Shown: positions 8,741-17,910 of the stretch, piece by piece
Numbering within the stretch: position 1 is the first letter of the stretch
How the letters are laid out: every line of letters begins with the position of its first letter
Assembly (NCBI GenBank): GCA_040768665.1
Contig: JAXGMN010000009.1
Coordinates: forward strand, 353,813 to 417,812
Direction of reading: 5' to 3'
From: JABWBD01 sp040768665
Lineage (GTDB): Bacteria; Planctomycetota; Planctomycetia; Pirellulales; Thermoguttaceae
DNA: 64,000 nucleotides
Translations under genes and position numbers: made by a program
Notes under the pieces: model-generated
Seen by the model: only the letters and a program-made list of their open reading frames with translations
What the model was told of the DNA's origin: nothing
Databases searched by the model: none

Positions 8741-8998
8741 GACTTCCATTCTCGACATAGACCTGGACTTTGTTTGATTCTCCGATGATACCGTGGACCG
8801 GATCAACGAACTGCCTGATTGGGCCGACCAGTGGATAAGGTTATGGACCACCACCACAAGTCCTTTGCCATCGCTCGGTGGCTGAAGGAAAAGGGGCGTG
8901 GAGGGGTGCTAGAGGACGTGTAATTCGATGTCGCCATGACACGGAGAGACCGAAAGATCGCTGAACTGGAAGGCTGGATTCTGGGAGTTGCCTGACCG
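8741..8998 (+). pseudogene. possible UPF0489-like gene remnant
   Basis: A short frame beginning MTSILDIDLDFV stops at once with TGA; the same frame then reads SDDTVDRINELPDWADQ, and a different frame gives VMDHHHKSFAIARWLKEKG. The ILDIDLDF opening followed by a His-rich stretch resembles UPF0489-type proteins, but at least one stop and one frame change are needed. Treated as a decayed gene. The family link is tentative. Confidence 0.35.
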
Positions 8999-9862
8999 AT
9001 GGACTTCTACAACTTCATCACCGTCCGAGAAGCCTGCAAGCGATCCGGTGCCCTCGAAGACCCGGATGAGTTCTACCGCTCGGCCTTTGCCGGTGCCGTC
9101 GAGATGAATTCGGGCCAGTTCTATGGCCAGCTTCGCAACGAACAGGATTGGGAAGCGGCTCGTCGGCCCTACTACAATGTCTGGCCTTCTATCGTTCCCA
9201 TGCTCACCCGGTTGAATCTGGACCTCGATTCGGGGCTGATTAAGCTGCCAATGCCCGCCCTCTGTGTCCGGCTGCCGAAGGAGAAGAATCCCCTCGTCTT
9301 CGACTGGAAGGGCGAAAAGGTCCAGATCCGCTGCATGTTGTTGGGCGAAATCAACGATGGGAAGGGGATTTCCATCCTGATCGACGTGGGCGAGGTCATG
9401 GGGGACGGCAAGGACTTCGGAGTGCCGATTTTCACATACCGGAACTTCCGCCGCCAAGAGGGCCTGACGGTGGAAGACGCCCTTCGGGAGCTTGGGAGCA
9501 ACGAGTTGGCCGAACTGGGTGTGCAAATCCCCAATGATCTGGTCACCGACTGCGTGCGGCTTTGCTGCTCCTTGTGCCTTTTAGAAAACGACCCCTCGGT
9601 GATCGAGCCGGATGTCCTGTCGAAGGATCGTGATCGCTTCGAGCAGACTGGCGACCGGAAGTACGTGGAAAAGGCCCATCGGCGAGGGAAATTTGGCTGG
9701 GACGTGGGGCGGCACATTGAGGTGGTCCCGCATTACCGCCGACCACACATGGCTTTGGTCTGGACTGGTCGGGGGAGAGAGGTGCCGAGAATCGTGCCTC
9801 GGCGGGGAAGCGTGGTACATCGGGAATTGGTGGAGAAGTTGCCGAGCGGGTTTGGGAAGTGA
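8999..9862 (+). CDS. hypothetical protein
   Basis: A 287-residue soluble protein that I do not recognise. It starts MDFYNFITVREA, has a central alpha/beta part (VQIRCMLLGEINDGKGISIL then IDVGEVMGDG) and a basic C-terminal part with HRRGKFGWDVGRHIEVVPHY, then RRPHMALVWTG. No signal peptide or membrane segment. Seven bases separate it from the following small gene, so they may be co-transcribed. Confidence 0.6.
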   Translation: MDFYNFITVREACKRSGALEDPDEFYRSAFAGAVEMNSGQFYGQLRNEQDWEAARRPYYNVWPSIVPMLTRLNLDLDSGLIKLPMPALCVRLPKEKNPLVFDWKGEKVQIRCMLLGEINDGKGISILIDVGEVMGDGKDFGVPIFTYRNFRRQEGLTVEDALRELGSNELAELGVQIPNDLVTDCVRLCCSLCLLENDPSVIEPDVLSKDRDRFEQTGDRKYVEKAHRRGKFGWDVGRHIEVVPHYRRPHMALVWTGRGREVPRIVPRRGSVVHRELVEKLPSGFGK

Positions 9863-9868
9863 ACGAGC

Positions 9869-10174
9869 ATGTCACGCAAGGACGACCTTATGGGCGATGA
9901 TCCGTACTTGGACCTGATCGATGAACAGTGGGACAGTATCGTGTTGGTGCATCAGACATTCCAGGACAAGGACCAGATCATCGAGTTTGATGTGTCGGAA
10001 CACAAGATCTATTCATACCCGGCAGGCGACTACATTCAGACACTCAGCGAGCGAACTAGGAACCAGACCGCACGTCAGTTCGCCGAGACCAAGAAACGCA
10101 AGCAGTTTCTCCTTTTCGTCAAAGACACGCCACACCAACGTTTGCGATCCTACATCTTCGACCTGCCGGAATAG
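9869..10174 (+). CDS. small hypothetical protein
   Basis: A 101-residue acidic-to-neutral protein of unknown family. The N-terminus is acidic (DDLMGDDPYLDLIDEQ) and the C-terminal half is basic (TRNQTARQFAETKKRKQF), ending RLRSYIFDLPE. No known motif. It lies seven bases after the 287-residue gene and ahead of the glycosylase gene, all on the plus strand. Confidence 0.55.
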   Translation: MSRKDDLMGDDPYLDLIDEQWDSIVLVHQTFQDKDQIIEFDVSEHKIYSYPAGDYIQTLSERTRNQTARQFAETKKRKQFLLFVKDTPHQRLRSYIFDLPE

Positions 10175-10198
10175 TCGGTCGTGCGAACCGAATTATCC

Positions 10199-10852
10199 AT
10201 GAAACTGACACCAGCCCAAATCCAATCCGCCCGTCGCCATCTCCGGGCAGCCGACCCTGTAATGAAGACCATAATCGACGCTGTGGGGCCGTACACGCTT
10301 CGATTCGAGCGGGACCGTTTTGCTATGCTGGTTCGGTCCATCATTTCACAGCAGATCTCGACTAGTGCCGCCCGTGCAATCCGTAAGAGGCTGGTGGATT
10401 TGGGCCGTGCCGAAGGCTTGACACCGGGAAGTCTTGCCCGGTATACGATTGACGAGTTGCGGTCGGTTGGCCTATCGCCGCAGAAGGCATCTTATGTGTC
10501 CGACTTGGCAGCCAAGGTGAACGACGGCACGGTGAATCTGCGGCAGATCGGGCGGCTGTCGGATGAACGAGTTGTGGACCAACTGATGCAGGTCAAAGGG
10601 ATTGGCCGGTGGACGGCACAGATGTTCCTGATATTCTCGCTAGGCCGACCCGATGTATTCCCGCACGGCGACCTGGGCGTCAGGACCGCCATCCGTGATC
10701 GATACGACCTGGAGGATCTGCCGGATAAAACAACGAGCCACGCCATTGCCGCTCCGTGGCGACCTTTTGCCTCCGTGGCAAGCTGGTACTGCTGGCGATC
10801 GCTGGACTTGGATCGAAACACGGAGACAGTGACGACGGGGTATCCGTCGTAG
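10199..10852 (+). CDS. DNA-3-methyladenine glycosylase (AlkA-like, HhH-GPD)
   Basis: A protein of about 217 residues. Seen: the helix-hairpin-helix LMQVKGIGRWTAQMFL followed by GRPDVFPHGDLGVR, where the Asp of HGDLG is the catalytic residue of the HhH-GPD superfamily. SIISQQIS near residue 50 is the conserved N-terminal AlkA motif. The enzyme removes alkylated purines from DNA in base-excision repair. The ATG at 10199 is preferred; a GTG at 10181 in the same frame is possible. The last 20 residues look less conserved than the rest. Confidence 0.88.
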   Translation: MKLTPAQIQSARRHLRAADPVMKTIIDAVGPYTLRFERDRFAMLVRSIISQQISTSAARAIRKRLVDLGRAEGLTPGSLARYTIDELRSVGLSPQKASYVSDLAAKVNDGTVNLRQIGRLSDERVVDQLMQVKGIGRWTAQMFLIFSLGRPDVFPHGDLGVRTAIRDRYDLEDLPDKTTSHAIAAPWRPFASVASWYCWRSLDLDRNTETVTTGYPS

Positions 10853-10899
10853 GCAACGGAAGTAAGCATTCACAGGCGTATCCAGGAAGTACAGGTGAC

Positions 10900-11451
10900 A
10901 TGGAAGAGCCAGTGAATCACGACACCGTAATCGAGGGGTGGCGTCGGGGTGCTCAACAGCACGACGATGAAAACTACACGTTTCTCCGCAGCCTAAAGTT
11001 CCGGGACTACGGCTATGATCCAGACGAACTTGCCGGTGAGTTGCACGAGCGAGCCTTCCAGATCGTGGATTGCACTCGATGTGCCAACTGTTGCAAGACC
11101 ATGGACATCACGTTCGATCATGAGGACATCGAGCGGATCGCCGGACATCTGAATATGCCGACTTCAAAACTCATCGAGACGTACCTGGAAGCCGATGAGG
11201 ACGACGGCCCATACAAGGTTCGCCACAAGCCTTGCCCGTTTCTCGGCGACCACAACCGCTGTACGATCTACACCGTGCGGCCTACCGTGTGCAGAGAGTA
11301 CCCACACACTGACAAAGAAGGCTTTGCGTTCAGGACAATGGGCGTTGCCAACAATGCCCTGACGTGTCCCGCTGTGTTTTGGATCGTCGAACAGATGAAT
11401 AAGCGAAACGAGGTCCGTAGAAGGAAGAAAAGGAGACGGCGACGTTTATAG
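10900..11451 (+). CDS. YkgJ-type cysteine-cluster protein
   Basis: A 183-residue protein with the metal-binding cysteine pattern CTRCANCC near residue 63, then CPFLGDHNRCTIYTVRPTVC near 115 and a further Cys in ALTCPAVF. This is the zinc- or Fe-S-binding cysteine cluster of the YkgJ family (UPF0153), of uncertain role. The C-terminus is strongly basic (RRRKKRRRRRL), possibly nucleic-acid binding. ATG 10900 is preceded by AGGAAG; the frame extends upstream into the glycosylase gene without a better start. Confidence 0.82.
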   Translation: MEEPVNHDTVIEGWRRGAQQHDDENYTFLRSLKFRDYGYDPDELAGELHERAFQIVDCTRCANCCKTMDITFDHEDIERIAGHLNMPTSKLIETYLEADEDDGPYKVRHKPCPFLGDHNRCTIYTVRPTVCREYPHTDKEGFAFRTMGVANNALTCPAVFWIVEQMNKRNEVRRRKKRRRRRL

Positions 11452-11517
11452 GGAGAACCCGAGCACCGACACTGCAAGAGCAACGAAGGTGCGTTCCGCA
11501 TCCAGAAGGGAAAGACC

Positions 11518-12339
11518 ATGCAGCGATTATCCATCATTCTTCTATTCTCGGTGGCTACTACTGCTCAGGCCCAAATCGCTGAGACGGGACTCGTCCTGGA
11601 CCTGGATGCCGACAAGGGCGTGGAGGTCGAGGATAGTGATCGGGTCGTCCAATGGACGAACCAAGTAGCCACGTTTCCTGCCAAGGAATTTGTTAAGCAG
11701 GACGAAGGACGCAAGGTACCTGGCTCCGGTCGTCCAACACTGAAGAAATCTGTTGCAGTGATTGGCGGTCACAACACGCTGGTGTTCGAGCGACATGAGC
11801 TTGTCAATCACGATGAAGATGCCTTCGACCACTTCCTTACGGGAAGCGGTTATACCTGGTTTGCCGTGATCAGTGTCCGCAAGCAGATCGTGCAACTGAA
11901 GGACGTGAATTCGTTTTTCGGCAATCTGAAGAACGGCGGGATGTACGAAGGGATCTGGGGCAACTTGACCGATGACAATCGGGTCTGGATCGGTTCACGC
12001 AACGGCATCACCTTCGGACGCTGGGATCGCAACAATCCCATGGTGCTGACTGCCAAGCCACTGAAGGAAGACCGATACTACGTCGTGGCCGGGCGGATGG
12101 GGGCGGGTACGGGCGAAGTTCAGATCGAACTCTTCATCAACGAGCCACAGGCTGTGGCGAGCCAGCCTTTCCCCGTCAACCGGAAAGCCAACCCATCCAA
12201 GCTGGCCATTGGCCAGGAACGTGATGCCACCAACCATCCGGGCAAAGAGTCTTTCGACGGGCAACTGGCTCGCTTCCTTATGTATGAGCGTCCGCTGACG
12301 CCCGACGAGCTACGACAGACCATGGTTCAGGCAGGTTGA
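11518..12339 (+). CDS. secreted LamG-like (concanavalin-fold) protein
   Basis: A 273-residue protein with a signal peptide (RLSIILLFSVATTAQAQ). The rest has the layout of a single LamG/concanavalin-like jelly-roll: LVLDLDADKGVEV and VVQWTNQV at the start, SSR-like strands in the middle, and the diagnostic end KESFDGQLARFLMYERPLTP then DELRQT. Such domains bind carbohydrate and are abundant in planctomycete secreted proteins. AAGGGAAAGACC precedes the ATG. Confidence 0.75.
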   Translation: MQRLSIILLFSVATTAQAQIAETGLVLDLDADKGVEVEDSDRVVQWTNQVATFPAKEFVKQDEGRKVPGSGRPTLKKSVAVIGGHNTLVFERHELVNHDEDAFDHFLTGSGYTWFAVISVRKQIVQLKDVNSFFGNLKNGGMYEGIWGNLTDDNRVWIGSRNGITFGRWDRNNPMVLTAKPLKEDRYYVVAGRMGAGTGEVQIELFINEPQAVASQPFPVNRKANPSKLAIGQERDATNHPGKESFDGQLARFLMYERPLTPDELRQTMVQAG

Positions 12340-12341
12340 GG

Positions 12342-12669
12342 TTGCGGTTGAATCCCAGACGGATGCTCTCCCGATTGGCACGCAGCAGTTGATCCGCCGT
12401 CATATAGCGGATGCTGCCGTCTGGGTTCGGGGGCAGGGGATAGCGGCGTAAAGAGGGAACGAAGCCCAAATCGGTTCGTCGCCCCCCAATTTCTCCATTT
12501 CGGCCCACAACTCCCGCAGGCGAGCCATTCTTGCCTCGGCTTCTTTCCGGTCGCTACCGAGGTTGAAGCGGTGCTGGCGGCGCACTCCATTCTCGCCAAT
12601 CTTCCACCCCAAATACGGCCGGTATCTTCCCTTGGCATCCGGCCGCAGGTCGTTTTTTCGAGACGGCAT
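12342..12669 (-). pseudogene. tyrosine-integrase N-terminal remnant
   Basis: On the minus strand the frame from 12669 starts MPSRKNDLRPDAKGRYRPYL and continues with RRQHRFNLGSDRKEAEARMA and LWAEMEKLGGDEPIW, the N-terminal arm found on planctomycete phage-type integrases. It loses frame after about 75 residues and no catalytic domain (R-H-R-Y) follows. A second frame nearby (PNPDGSIRYMTADQLLRANR) may be more of the same gene or something else. It lies right next to the ssrA 3' end, the usual place for an integrase gene. Confidence 0.6.
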
Positions 12670-12823
12670 GGCAGAGCCTCCCTGGCAAGGAGGGGCGTGT
12701 CGGATAACGCCACCAGCATACCCCTTATCTGACACTTTGCCATGCCTTATCTGACACGCTATCTGACACAGGGCGTCGCCGGAAGTCCTTTTGAAATGGG
12801 CATTTTCGACGTAAGCGCATAAA

Positions 12824-12858
12824 AGAACCCGCTTTACGACTTGCGTAAAGCGGGCCAA
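12824..12858 (-). terminator. Rho-independent terminator of ssrA
   Basis: A perfect 11-base stem: CCCGCTTTACG at 12828-12838 and CGTAAAGCGGG at 12844-12854, with a 5-base loop. On the minus strand it is followed by TTCTTTTAT. It begins a few bases beyond the tmRNA 3' end. Confidence 0.9.
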
Positions 12859-12860
12859 AA

Positions 12861-13221
12861 TGGAGGCGGCGGGAATCGAACCCGCGTCCCGCGACAGATC
12901 CATGAAAGCTTCTACGTGCGTAGTCGACTGATTTCCGCCTTCGCTCGCCAGCCCCCTGTCGACCGGGTGCTTGGCTCGCTAGTCAGGAACAGGTTTTGGC
13001 CCCGAGCGTACCCAACAGTGACCCGAGGCGATCCGGAATTGCTGGCCGGCAGTCGGGCCTCTCCGGCGAAAGCCCTCAGCCGGGACTACGTGTTTCTACG
13101 CAGCCAGTACGAGGTTATCCTCGGCAATTGAAATTTTGCGGTCAGCTTTTAACGTGGCCAACTGACCAACCACGGCACGCCACTTCCACTTCAACCGCCC
13201 GGTCGAAACCAATTCGCCCCC
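12861..13221 (-). ncRNA. ssrA: transfer-messenger RNA (tmRNA)
   Basis: Read on the minus strand, the 5' end is GGGGGCG followed by TTGGTTTCGACCGGG, the conserved tmRNA start, and the 3' end is the T-arm GGTTCGATTCCCGCCGCCTC plus CA. The first seven bases pair with CGCCTCC (one G-U). The tag frame GCC GAG GAT AAC CTC GTA CTG GCT GCG TAG (complement of 13096-13125) encodes AEDNLVLAA. The length of about 361 nt is normal. CCA is not encoded. tmRNA rescues stalled ribosomes with SmpB. Confidence 0.95.
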
Positions 13222-13365
13222 ATCGAACGGAAACGACACACGAATCGTCTCTAATCGGATACGCATCCACGACTTGGGTGGTTCGCACCACTCTTGCCGA
13301 TGCTCCCTCTATTCTACCGTCCACGCACCAGACTTCCAATCACCCGTGTGCTGCCAAATGGCGTT

Positions 13366-14157
13366 TCACTGAGCCGCCAAGAACTGCCAGGCCAGCACCG
13401 CGGGGCCCAACACGAACAGCCACCACGCAAACAAGTGCAACTTACCCCGCTGAAGCCAGCGAATTAGCCACCAGAGGGACATTAGCCCGACCAGGAAACT
13501 GATCATGGCCCCTGTAAAGAGGAGATCAGCCCGACTGCCTGCTGCTGAGTTCCCGAAAAGATGAAGGCATTCCACGAGTCCAGCGCCGGCGATAGCCGGA
13601 ATGGCGAGCAAGAAAGAAAACGTGGCCGCCTCGTCGCGATGCAGGCCCGCGGCCAGGCCGGCAACGATGGTCGAACCGCTGCGCGAAATTCCGGGGAAGA
13701 TCGCCAAGGCCTGGAAACACCCAATCCAAAGTGCTTTACGAAAGGAAAGATCCCGGCAAATTGCATCGCCCGAGGGCTTTTGCCTCGTCCAGAGCAACAT
13801 CGCGCCGGTCACGGGAAACATCAGCCCGGCCAACAGCGGGCTTTCCAGGGCGTCCTCGAGTTGCAGTTTCAATCCGAGCCCAAAAAGAGCTGCCGGCAGG
13901 CTCCCCACGAGGATCAGCCCTATCAATCGGCGGTCCGGTCCTACAAGGGCGATGATCCGATGGCGGTAGAAGACGATGATCGCCAAGAGAGTTCCCAGGT
14001 GGAGAATGATATTTACAGTAAGTCGGTCAGGAAGGGGGGTTCCGATCTGGTCGAACAGGGCCGCCAGTACGACGACGTGCCCGGAGGAACTGATTGGCAG
14101 GAATTCCCCGATCCCCTGCACGATCGCAAGCAACGTAATTTCGAGCAAAAGCAACAT
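13366..14157 (-). CDS. uppP: undecaprenyl-diphosphatase
   Basis: A 263-residue membrane protein with about eight hydrophobic segments. Both signature motifs are present: QGIGEFLPISSSGH (residues 14-27, catalytic Glu and Ser) and PGISRSGSTIVAGL (about 154-167, Arg). UppP/BacA recycles undecaprenyl pyrophosphate to the monophosphate for cell-wall and surface-glycan synthesis and can give bacitracin resistance. It stands alone between ssrA and an intergenic stretch of about 210 bases. Confidence 0.95.
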   Translation of the reverse strand: MLLLLEITLLAIVQGIGEFLPISSSGHVVVLAALFDQIGTPLPDRLTVNIILHLGTLLAIIVFYRHRIIALVGPDRRLIGLILVGSLPAALFGLGLKLQLEDALESPLLAGLMFPVTGAMLLWTRQKPSGDAICRDLSFRKALWIGCFQALAIFPGISRSGSTIVAGLAAGLHRDEAATFSFLLAIPAIAGAGLVECLHLFGNSAAGSRADLLFTGAMISFLVGLMSLWWLIRWLQRGKLHLFAWWLFVLGPAVLAWQFLAAQ

Positions 14158-14371
14158 GGGCCGGTCGTGGGTTGAGTTGTGACGTGCAAATCCGCGTCTC
14201 GATCGTCGCCTTGCGAGTGAGCTTTACCCTCTAGTGTGCATATATATGCCCCATCAGAAAGGGCACGCCTTAGGGCTCACTTACAATGCAGCAACCACCA
14301 CGAGTCGCGGCCACGCAAGTATAGCCACTCCGGCGGAGAAGAGAACACGAGCGCACAAGCTCTCCGCGTCG

Positions 14372-17300
14372 CTACTCGAGCGCCGGCCCCGCGATCCGTT
14401 CACCGCGGCGTTGCCGTTGTTGGTCCTGCGGGTCGAATGTTCCGTAGAACAAGGCGTTGGCGTCCATCCACGTGATCAGCCGCTCGTATTCCTCTTGAGT
14501 GAGCGAGACGTTTTCGTGGCCCGCTAACAGCAACTGCATCAGCTTGCTCGCTCGTGCGCCGAATTGGTCGGGGTGGGTCAGTGGTTCGTGGTTGGCCTGC
14601 GGCGCGCCCTTCCACTGTGAGAACGGCACCAGGGGCGCCAGCGCGTTGTACGACACGGTAAACTCGCCGGCCGGGGCTCCACATAGATCGACGCCGCCGT
14701 CGGTCCGGCCGGGCCGATGGCACTCGACGCAGCGCTTGTCGAGCACCGGTTGCACCAGGATGGCATAGTTGAACGGATTGGATCCCTCGGGGCCGGGCTC
14801 GATCGTCGAAGGCGGGCGCTGGCTCGCCAGCGTGGCCATGCCGATCGGAGCAGCCGTGCTACGGTGTTCGTGGCAGCCGATGCAACCGGTCTGCTCGCCG
14901 GGTTGCAGGTAGGTGAGACTCCGCATCGTCTGGATCGCCATGCCCCGCTCGTCCAATGCCTGGAACGACAGCGGAATGCCGGCCGGCGCGCGGAAGAAGG
15001 CCGAACCGTCGGCCTCCACCGGCACCGTCCCCAGAACCTGTTTGCCGGGCGAAGCATTAGCCAGACCGACGCGCGGCGTATTTGCGTGCGGCGTCGTCTT
15101 GGGCAGCACCTGCACGATGCGAAGCTTCCGGACGGCACTTTTCGCGTCGCCCACGGCCGGCCAACTCGCGTAGACGTTCTGCAGATAGAATGTCCCTTCG
15201 CCGGGCCGGTCCTCGACGAGCGACGAAGTGAGCACGGGCGGGCGCCGTCGGGCACGCAAGGGGATCGGCCAGAGGCTGCCGATGCTCAGATCGCGGTAGA
15301 TCAGCTCCTTGTTTCCGAACCGATCGATCAGGTAGAGGCCGAACATGTTGGCCCGATTGGCAAATGGCTCACCGATCAGCGGTTCGAAGCTGTAGGCGGC
15401 GAGGAAGAAGTCTTCGGAAAGTGGATACGGTGTGCGGTAGCAATGCCCCGGCCAGCGGCGTTCCTCGAGCGGGACCTCGGGCGCCACCGGCACACCCGCC
15501 GTGCCGTGCCAACGCTCGACGGGAAATTCGCTTTCGGGGAACAAGGCGTCGGGCGTCAGCCTCGTGATCGGATTCAAGCCGTCGACCCCTTTCGCCACAT
15601 CCAGCAGGATGATCGAACCGGCGGTCATCGCGTGGTGAGCCGCCGCCGTGGCCATCACGCGGTTGGAACCGGGGACCGGCCGGGCCTCCCACACGCCCAC
15701 CGGGTTGAACGTGTTGTTGCCGTAATAGGCGCTGGGGCTGCTGCCGTCGGGCCTCGCCGTCCAGAGTTGCTGGTAATATACGGCGTTGCGATCCACGTAG
15801 TCCCACCGCGTGTAGATCACGCGGCCGTCGTTCAACACGGCTGGATCCCATTCGTGCGTCTCATGGAACGAGATCACGCGTGGATTGGAGCCGTCGGTGT
15901 CGGCCAGGGCCAGCGTGTGCACCGGGCAAGGACCGCGGCCGCAGCGGTGGAAGCCGCCCCGCCGCGTCGACAGAAAGAGGAGCTTCCCATCGGGCAGATA
16001 GCGCGGGGCGAAATCATCGTAGGAATCATCCGTGAGCTGCCGCAGACCGGAGCCATCGGCGCCGATCTCGAACACATGGTAGAACTGCTGCTCGTTGCTT
16101 CGCCAATCGGTCGCATCCGGGTCCGTTTCGCAGAAGGAAAACAGCACCCGGCGGCCGTCCCACGAAACATCGGGGCTCAGGTAGCTGCCCATCGGCAGAT
16201 CGCCTAGCCGCCGGGAACGCATCGACTTTCCGGGGCCGTCGAGGATGAACAGACCGCCGCCGGGCCGCGCGCAGCGGCCGGCATACTGTGTCAACTGGTG
16301 ACTGAACGCGCTGGGCACCCGCTTGACAAACAACAGAGGCCCCACCTGTGCCAGCGGATTGGCGAAAGCCACTTCCCGCCGCAGCCTGTGAACCTCCCGC
16401 CAGAGCGCCTCCCAGTCGGCGTCGCCGGCCGTACCGGCCGAAGCCATCGCCTGCCGCCGGGCCCGCAGGTCTTCCCACGGCCCGGTGAGTTTGTCGAGAG
16501 AAACACCTGCCGCGGCCAGGTGGGCGATCAGGCGGTCGCCGCGATCGAGGACGGTTTGGATCACCTCGTCCCAGCTACGGGGCTCGCGGGGCGTGCCGAT
16601 GCCATCCTGCATTCGCCAGTCCCACTCGACCAATTCCTGCTGGATCGACGGGCGCAACTCGGGCAGGACCGGCGGAGGAATCACCTCGTCAGCGGTTGGA
16701 AACACCAGCGGAACCGGAAGCGTCCGGCTGCCGAGCGTGTAGCGCAAGTTGCTGAAGCTCACGCCCGTCTCTCCCTCGGCGCCTCGTGCCGAGAGGGAGA
16801 GTTCTGCCTTCGCGCCGCTGTCGACCGGACCGAGATCGAGCACGACCGCTTTGCCCGGTCGAACTGTGCGGCATACCTTGCGGTCCCCCAGCGAGAGCTC
16901 GACCTCCGCCGCGGCACCGTGAACCACTCGGACATCGCACGACACCTGCACCGGTTCCTGGAAGTTTCGGACCGGAACGACCAGCCGCACCTCCTCGCCC
17001 CGGTCGAGGCCGGCGGTCCATTTCCTGGCCGTTTCCATGAGGGCGGCTTGCGGGCCGTTTTCGCGAGCGACCAGCGCGAATCCGGCAGCCGCAGGGCAGG
17101 CCGGCTGGGTCGCGGTGCCGCCAAGATAGACGGTGCTCGATCCGAACGAGGGCATCCGCGGATCGCGGAACAAACGAGCCTCAACCCAGTTGGCCATATC
17201 GCAACCGATCCCGTCGCCCGCGTCGGAGGCCACCAGGCGCAACTCGCGGGCGCCGGCCACCGGCACGTCGATTTCCCTGGGCGGATCGCTGTCGGACATC

Positions 17301-17698
17301 GGTCCGGTTTCGAACATGGTCTTGCCGTCGACGCTAACGCGGAAGACGACACTGCCTCGTTTGCCGCCCTGCCACTGGACACCCACCCAGCCACGGAAAC
17401 GGCTGTACTGCTCGCGCAGCTCGACGACGATCTCGCCGTTGGCATGGTGGCCCAGACCTTTGTCGAATTTCTTTTCCCCGATCTGCAGTTGTGAGCCGAT
17501 GCCGCCGGTCCGAGCAGCCGCGGTATCGAGACCGAAGTCGCCCCATTGCTGCGAGTGCCTCAGGGCAAAGCCGCCGCCGGCGTTGCTCAGGCAATCGGCT
17601 TCGTCTGCCCGAGCGTTTCCTGCAGACACGGCCGCCAGAGCGGCGAGCGCCGTAAAAACATGCCAAAACGCCGCCGTGGATTGTCGTGTCTTCCGCAT
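14372..17698 (-). CDS. secreted NPCBM / propeller / di-haem-motif protein (hydrazine-synthase-alpha-like)
   Basis: A protein of 1108 residues. A signal peptide (HVFTALAALAAVSAGNARA) leads into an NPCBM-type carbohydrate-binding domain (about 40-175; DKGLGHHANGEIVVEL). After a helical part come WD40/PD40-like propeller strands (about 480-750; GSGLRQLTDDSYDDFAPRYL). The C-terminal part carries two haem-c sites, CIGCH near 938 and CVECH near 990. The propeller plus C-terminal region resembles planctomycete proteins annotated as hydrazine-synthase alpha-like, but neither the substrate nor anammox activity is implied. AGGAGAATTC precedes the ATG. Confidence 0.8.
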   Translation of the reverse strand: MRKTRQSTAAFWHVFTALAALAAVSAGNARADEADCLSNAGGGFALRHSQQWGDFGLDTAAARTGGIGSQLQIGEKKFDKGLGHHANGEIVVELREQYSRFRGWVGVQWQGGKRGSVVFRVSVDGKTMFETGPMSDSDPPREIDVPVAGARELRLVASDAGDGIGCDMANWVEARLFRDPRMPSFGSSTVYLGGTATQPACPAAAGFALVARENGPQAALMETARKWTAGLDRGEEVRLVVPVRNFQEPVQVSCDVRVVHGAAAEVELSLGDRKVCRTVRPGKAVVLDLGPVDSGAKAELSLSARGAEGETGVSFSNLRYTLGSRTLPVPLVFPTADEVIPPPVLPELRPSIQQELVEWDWRMQDGIGTPREPRSWDEVIQTVLDRGDRLIAHLAAAGVSLDKLTGPWEDLRARRQAMASAGTAGDADWEALWREVHRLRREVAFANPLAQVGPLLFVKRVPSAFSHQLTQYAGRCARPGGGLFILDGPGKSMRSRRLGDLPMGSYLSPDVSWDGRRVLFSFCETDPDATDWRSNEQQFYHVFEIGADGSGLRQLTDDSYDDFAPRYLPDGKLLFLSTRRGGFHRCGRGPCPVHTLALADTDGSNPRVISFHETHEWDPAVLNDGRVIYTRWDYVDRNAVYYQQLWTARPDGSSPSAYYGNNTFNPVGVWEARPVPGSNRVMATAAAHHAMTAGSIILLDVAKGVDGLNPITRLTPDALFPESEFPVERWHGTAGVPVAPEVPLEERRWPGHCYRTPYPLSEDFFLAAYSFEPLIGEPFANRANMFGLYLIDRFGNKELIYRDLSIGSLWPIPLRARRRPPVLTSSLVEDRPGEGTFYLQNVYASWPAVGDAKSAVRKLRIVQVLPKTTPHANTPRVGLANASPGKQVLGTVPVEADGSAFFRAPAGIPLSFQALDERGMAIQTMRSLTYLQPGEQTGCIGCHEHRSTAAPIGMATLASQRPPSTIEPGPEGSNPFNYAILVQPVLDKRCVECHRPGRTDGGVDLCGAPAGEFTVSYNALAPLVPFSQWKGAPQANHEPLTHPDQFGARASKLMQLLLAGHENVSLTQEEYERLITWMDANALFYGTFDPQDQQRQRRGERIAGPALE

Positions 17699-17910
17699 GG
17701 GCGAATTCTCCTAGCGATACTACGGATGTTCGGCTGGGCTCTACGCAGTTTATTTGGTCCAAAGGGGGGTTGGCAAGAGGGAAGCAAGAGTCGGGCCTGC
17801 GGTGCATCGTCGGGCAACGCGAAGGTGGAGTCGACGGGTCCGCCTTCGAATTGGAGGAAACGACGACGTCGGCGTGTGATTGCGATGCAAACCAACTCGG
17901 CAAGCGGGGC

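Noticed and set aside
14717..16207. Plus-strand open frame of 496 codons
   Set aside because: Shadow of the 1108-residue protein; Arg/His-rich translation typical of the antisense of G+C-rich genes.
14372..17698. Anammox hydrazine synthase
   Set aside because: Only a general likeness to hydrazine-synthase-alpha-like proteins; no beta/gamma subunits or other anammox genes are in the window.
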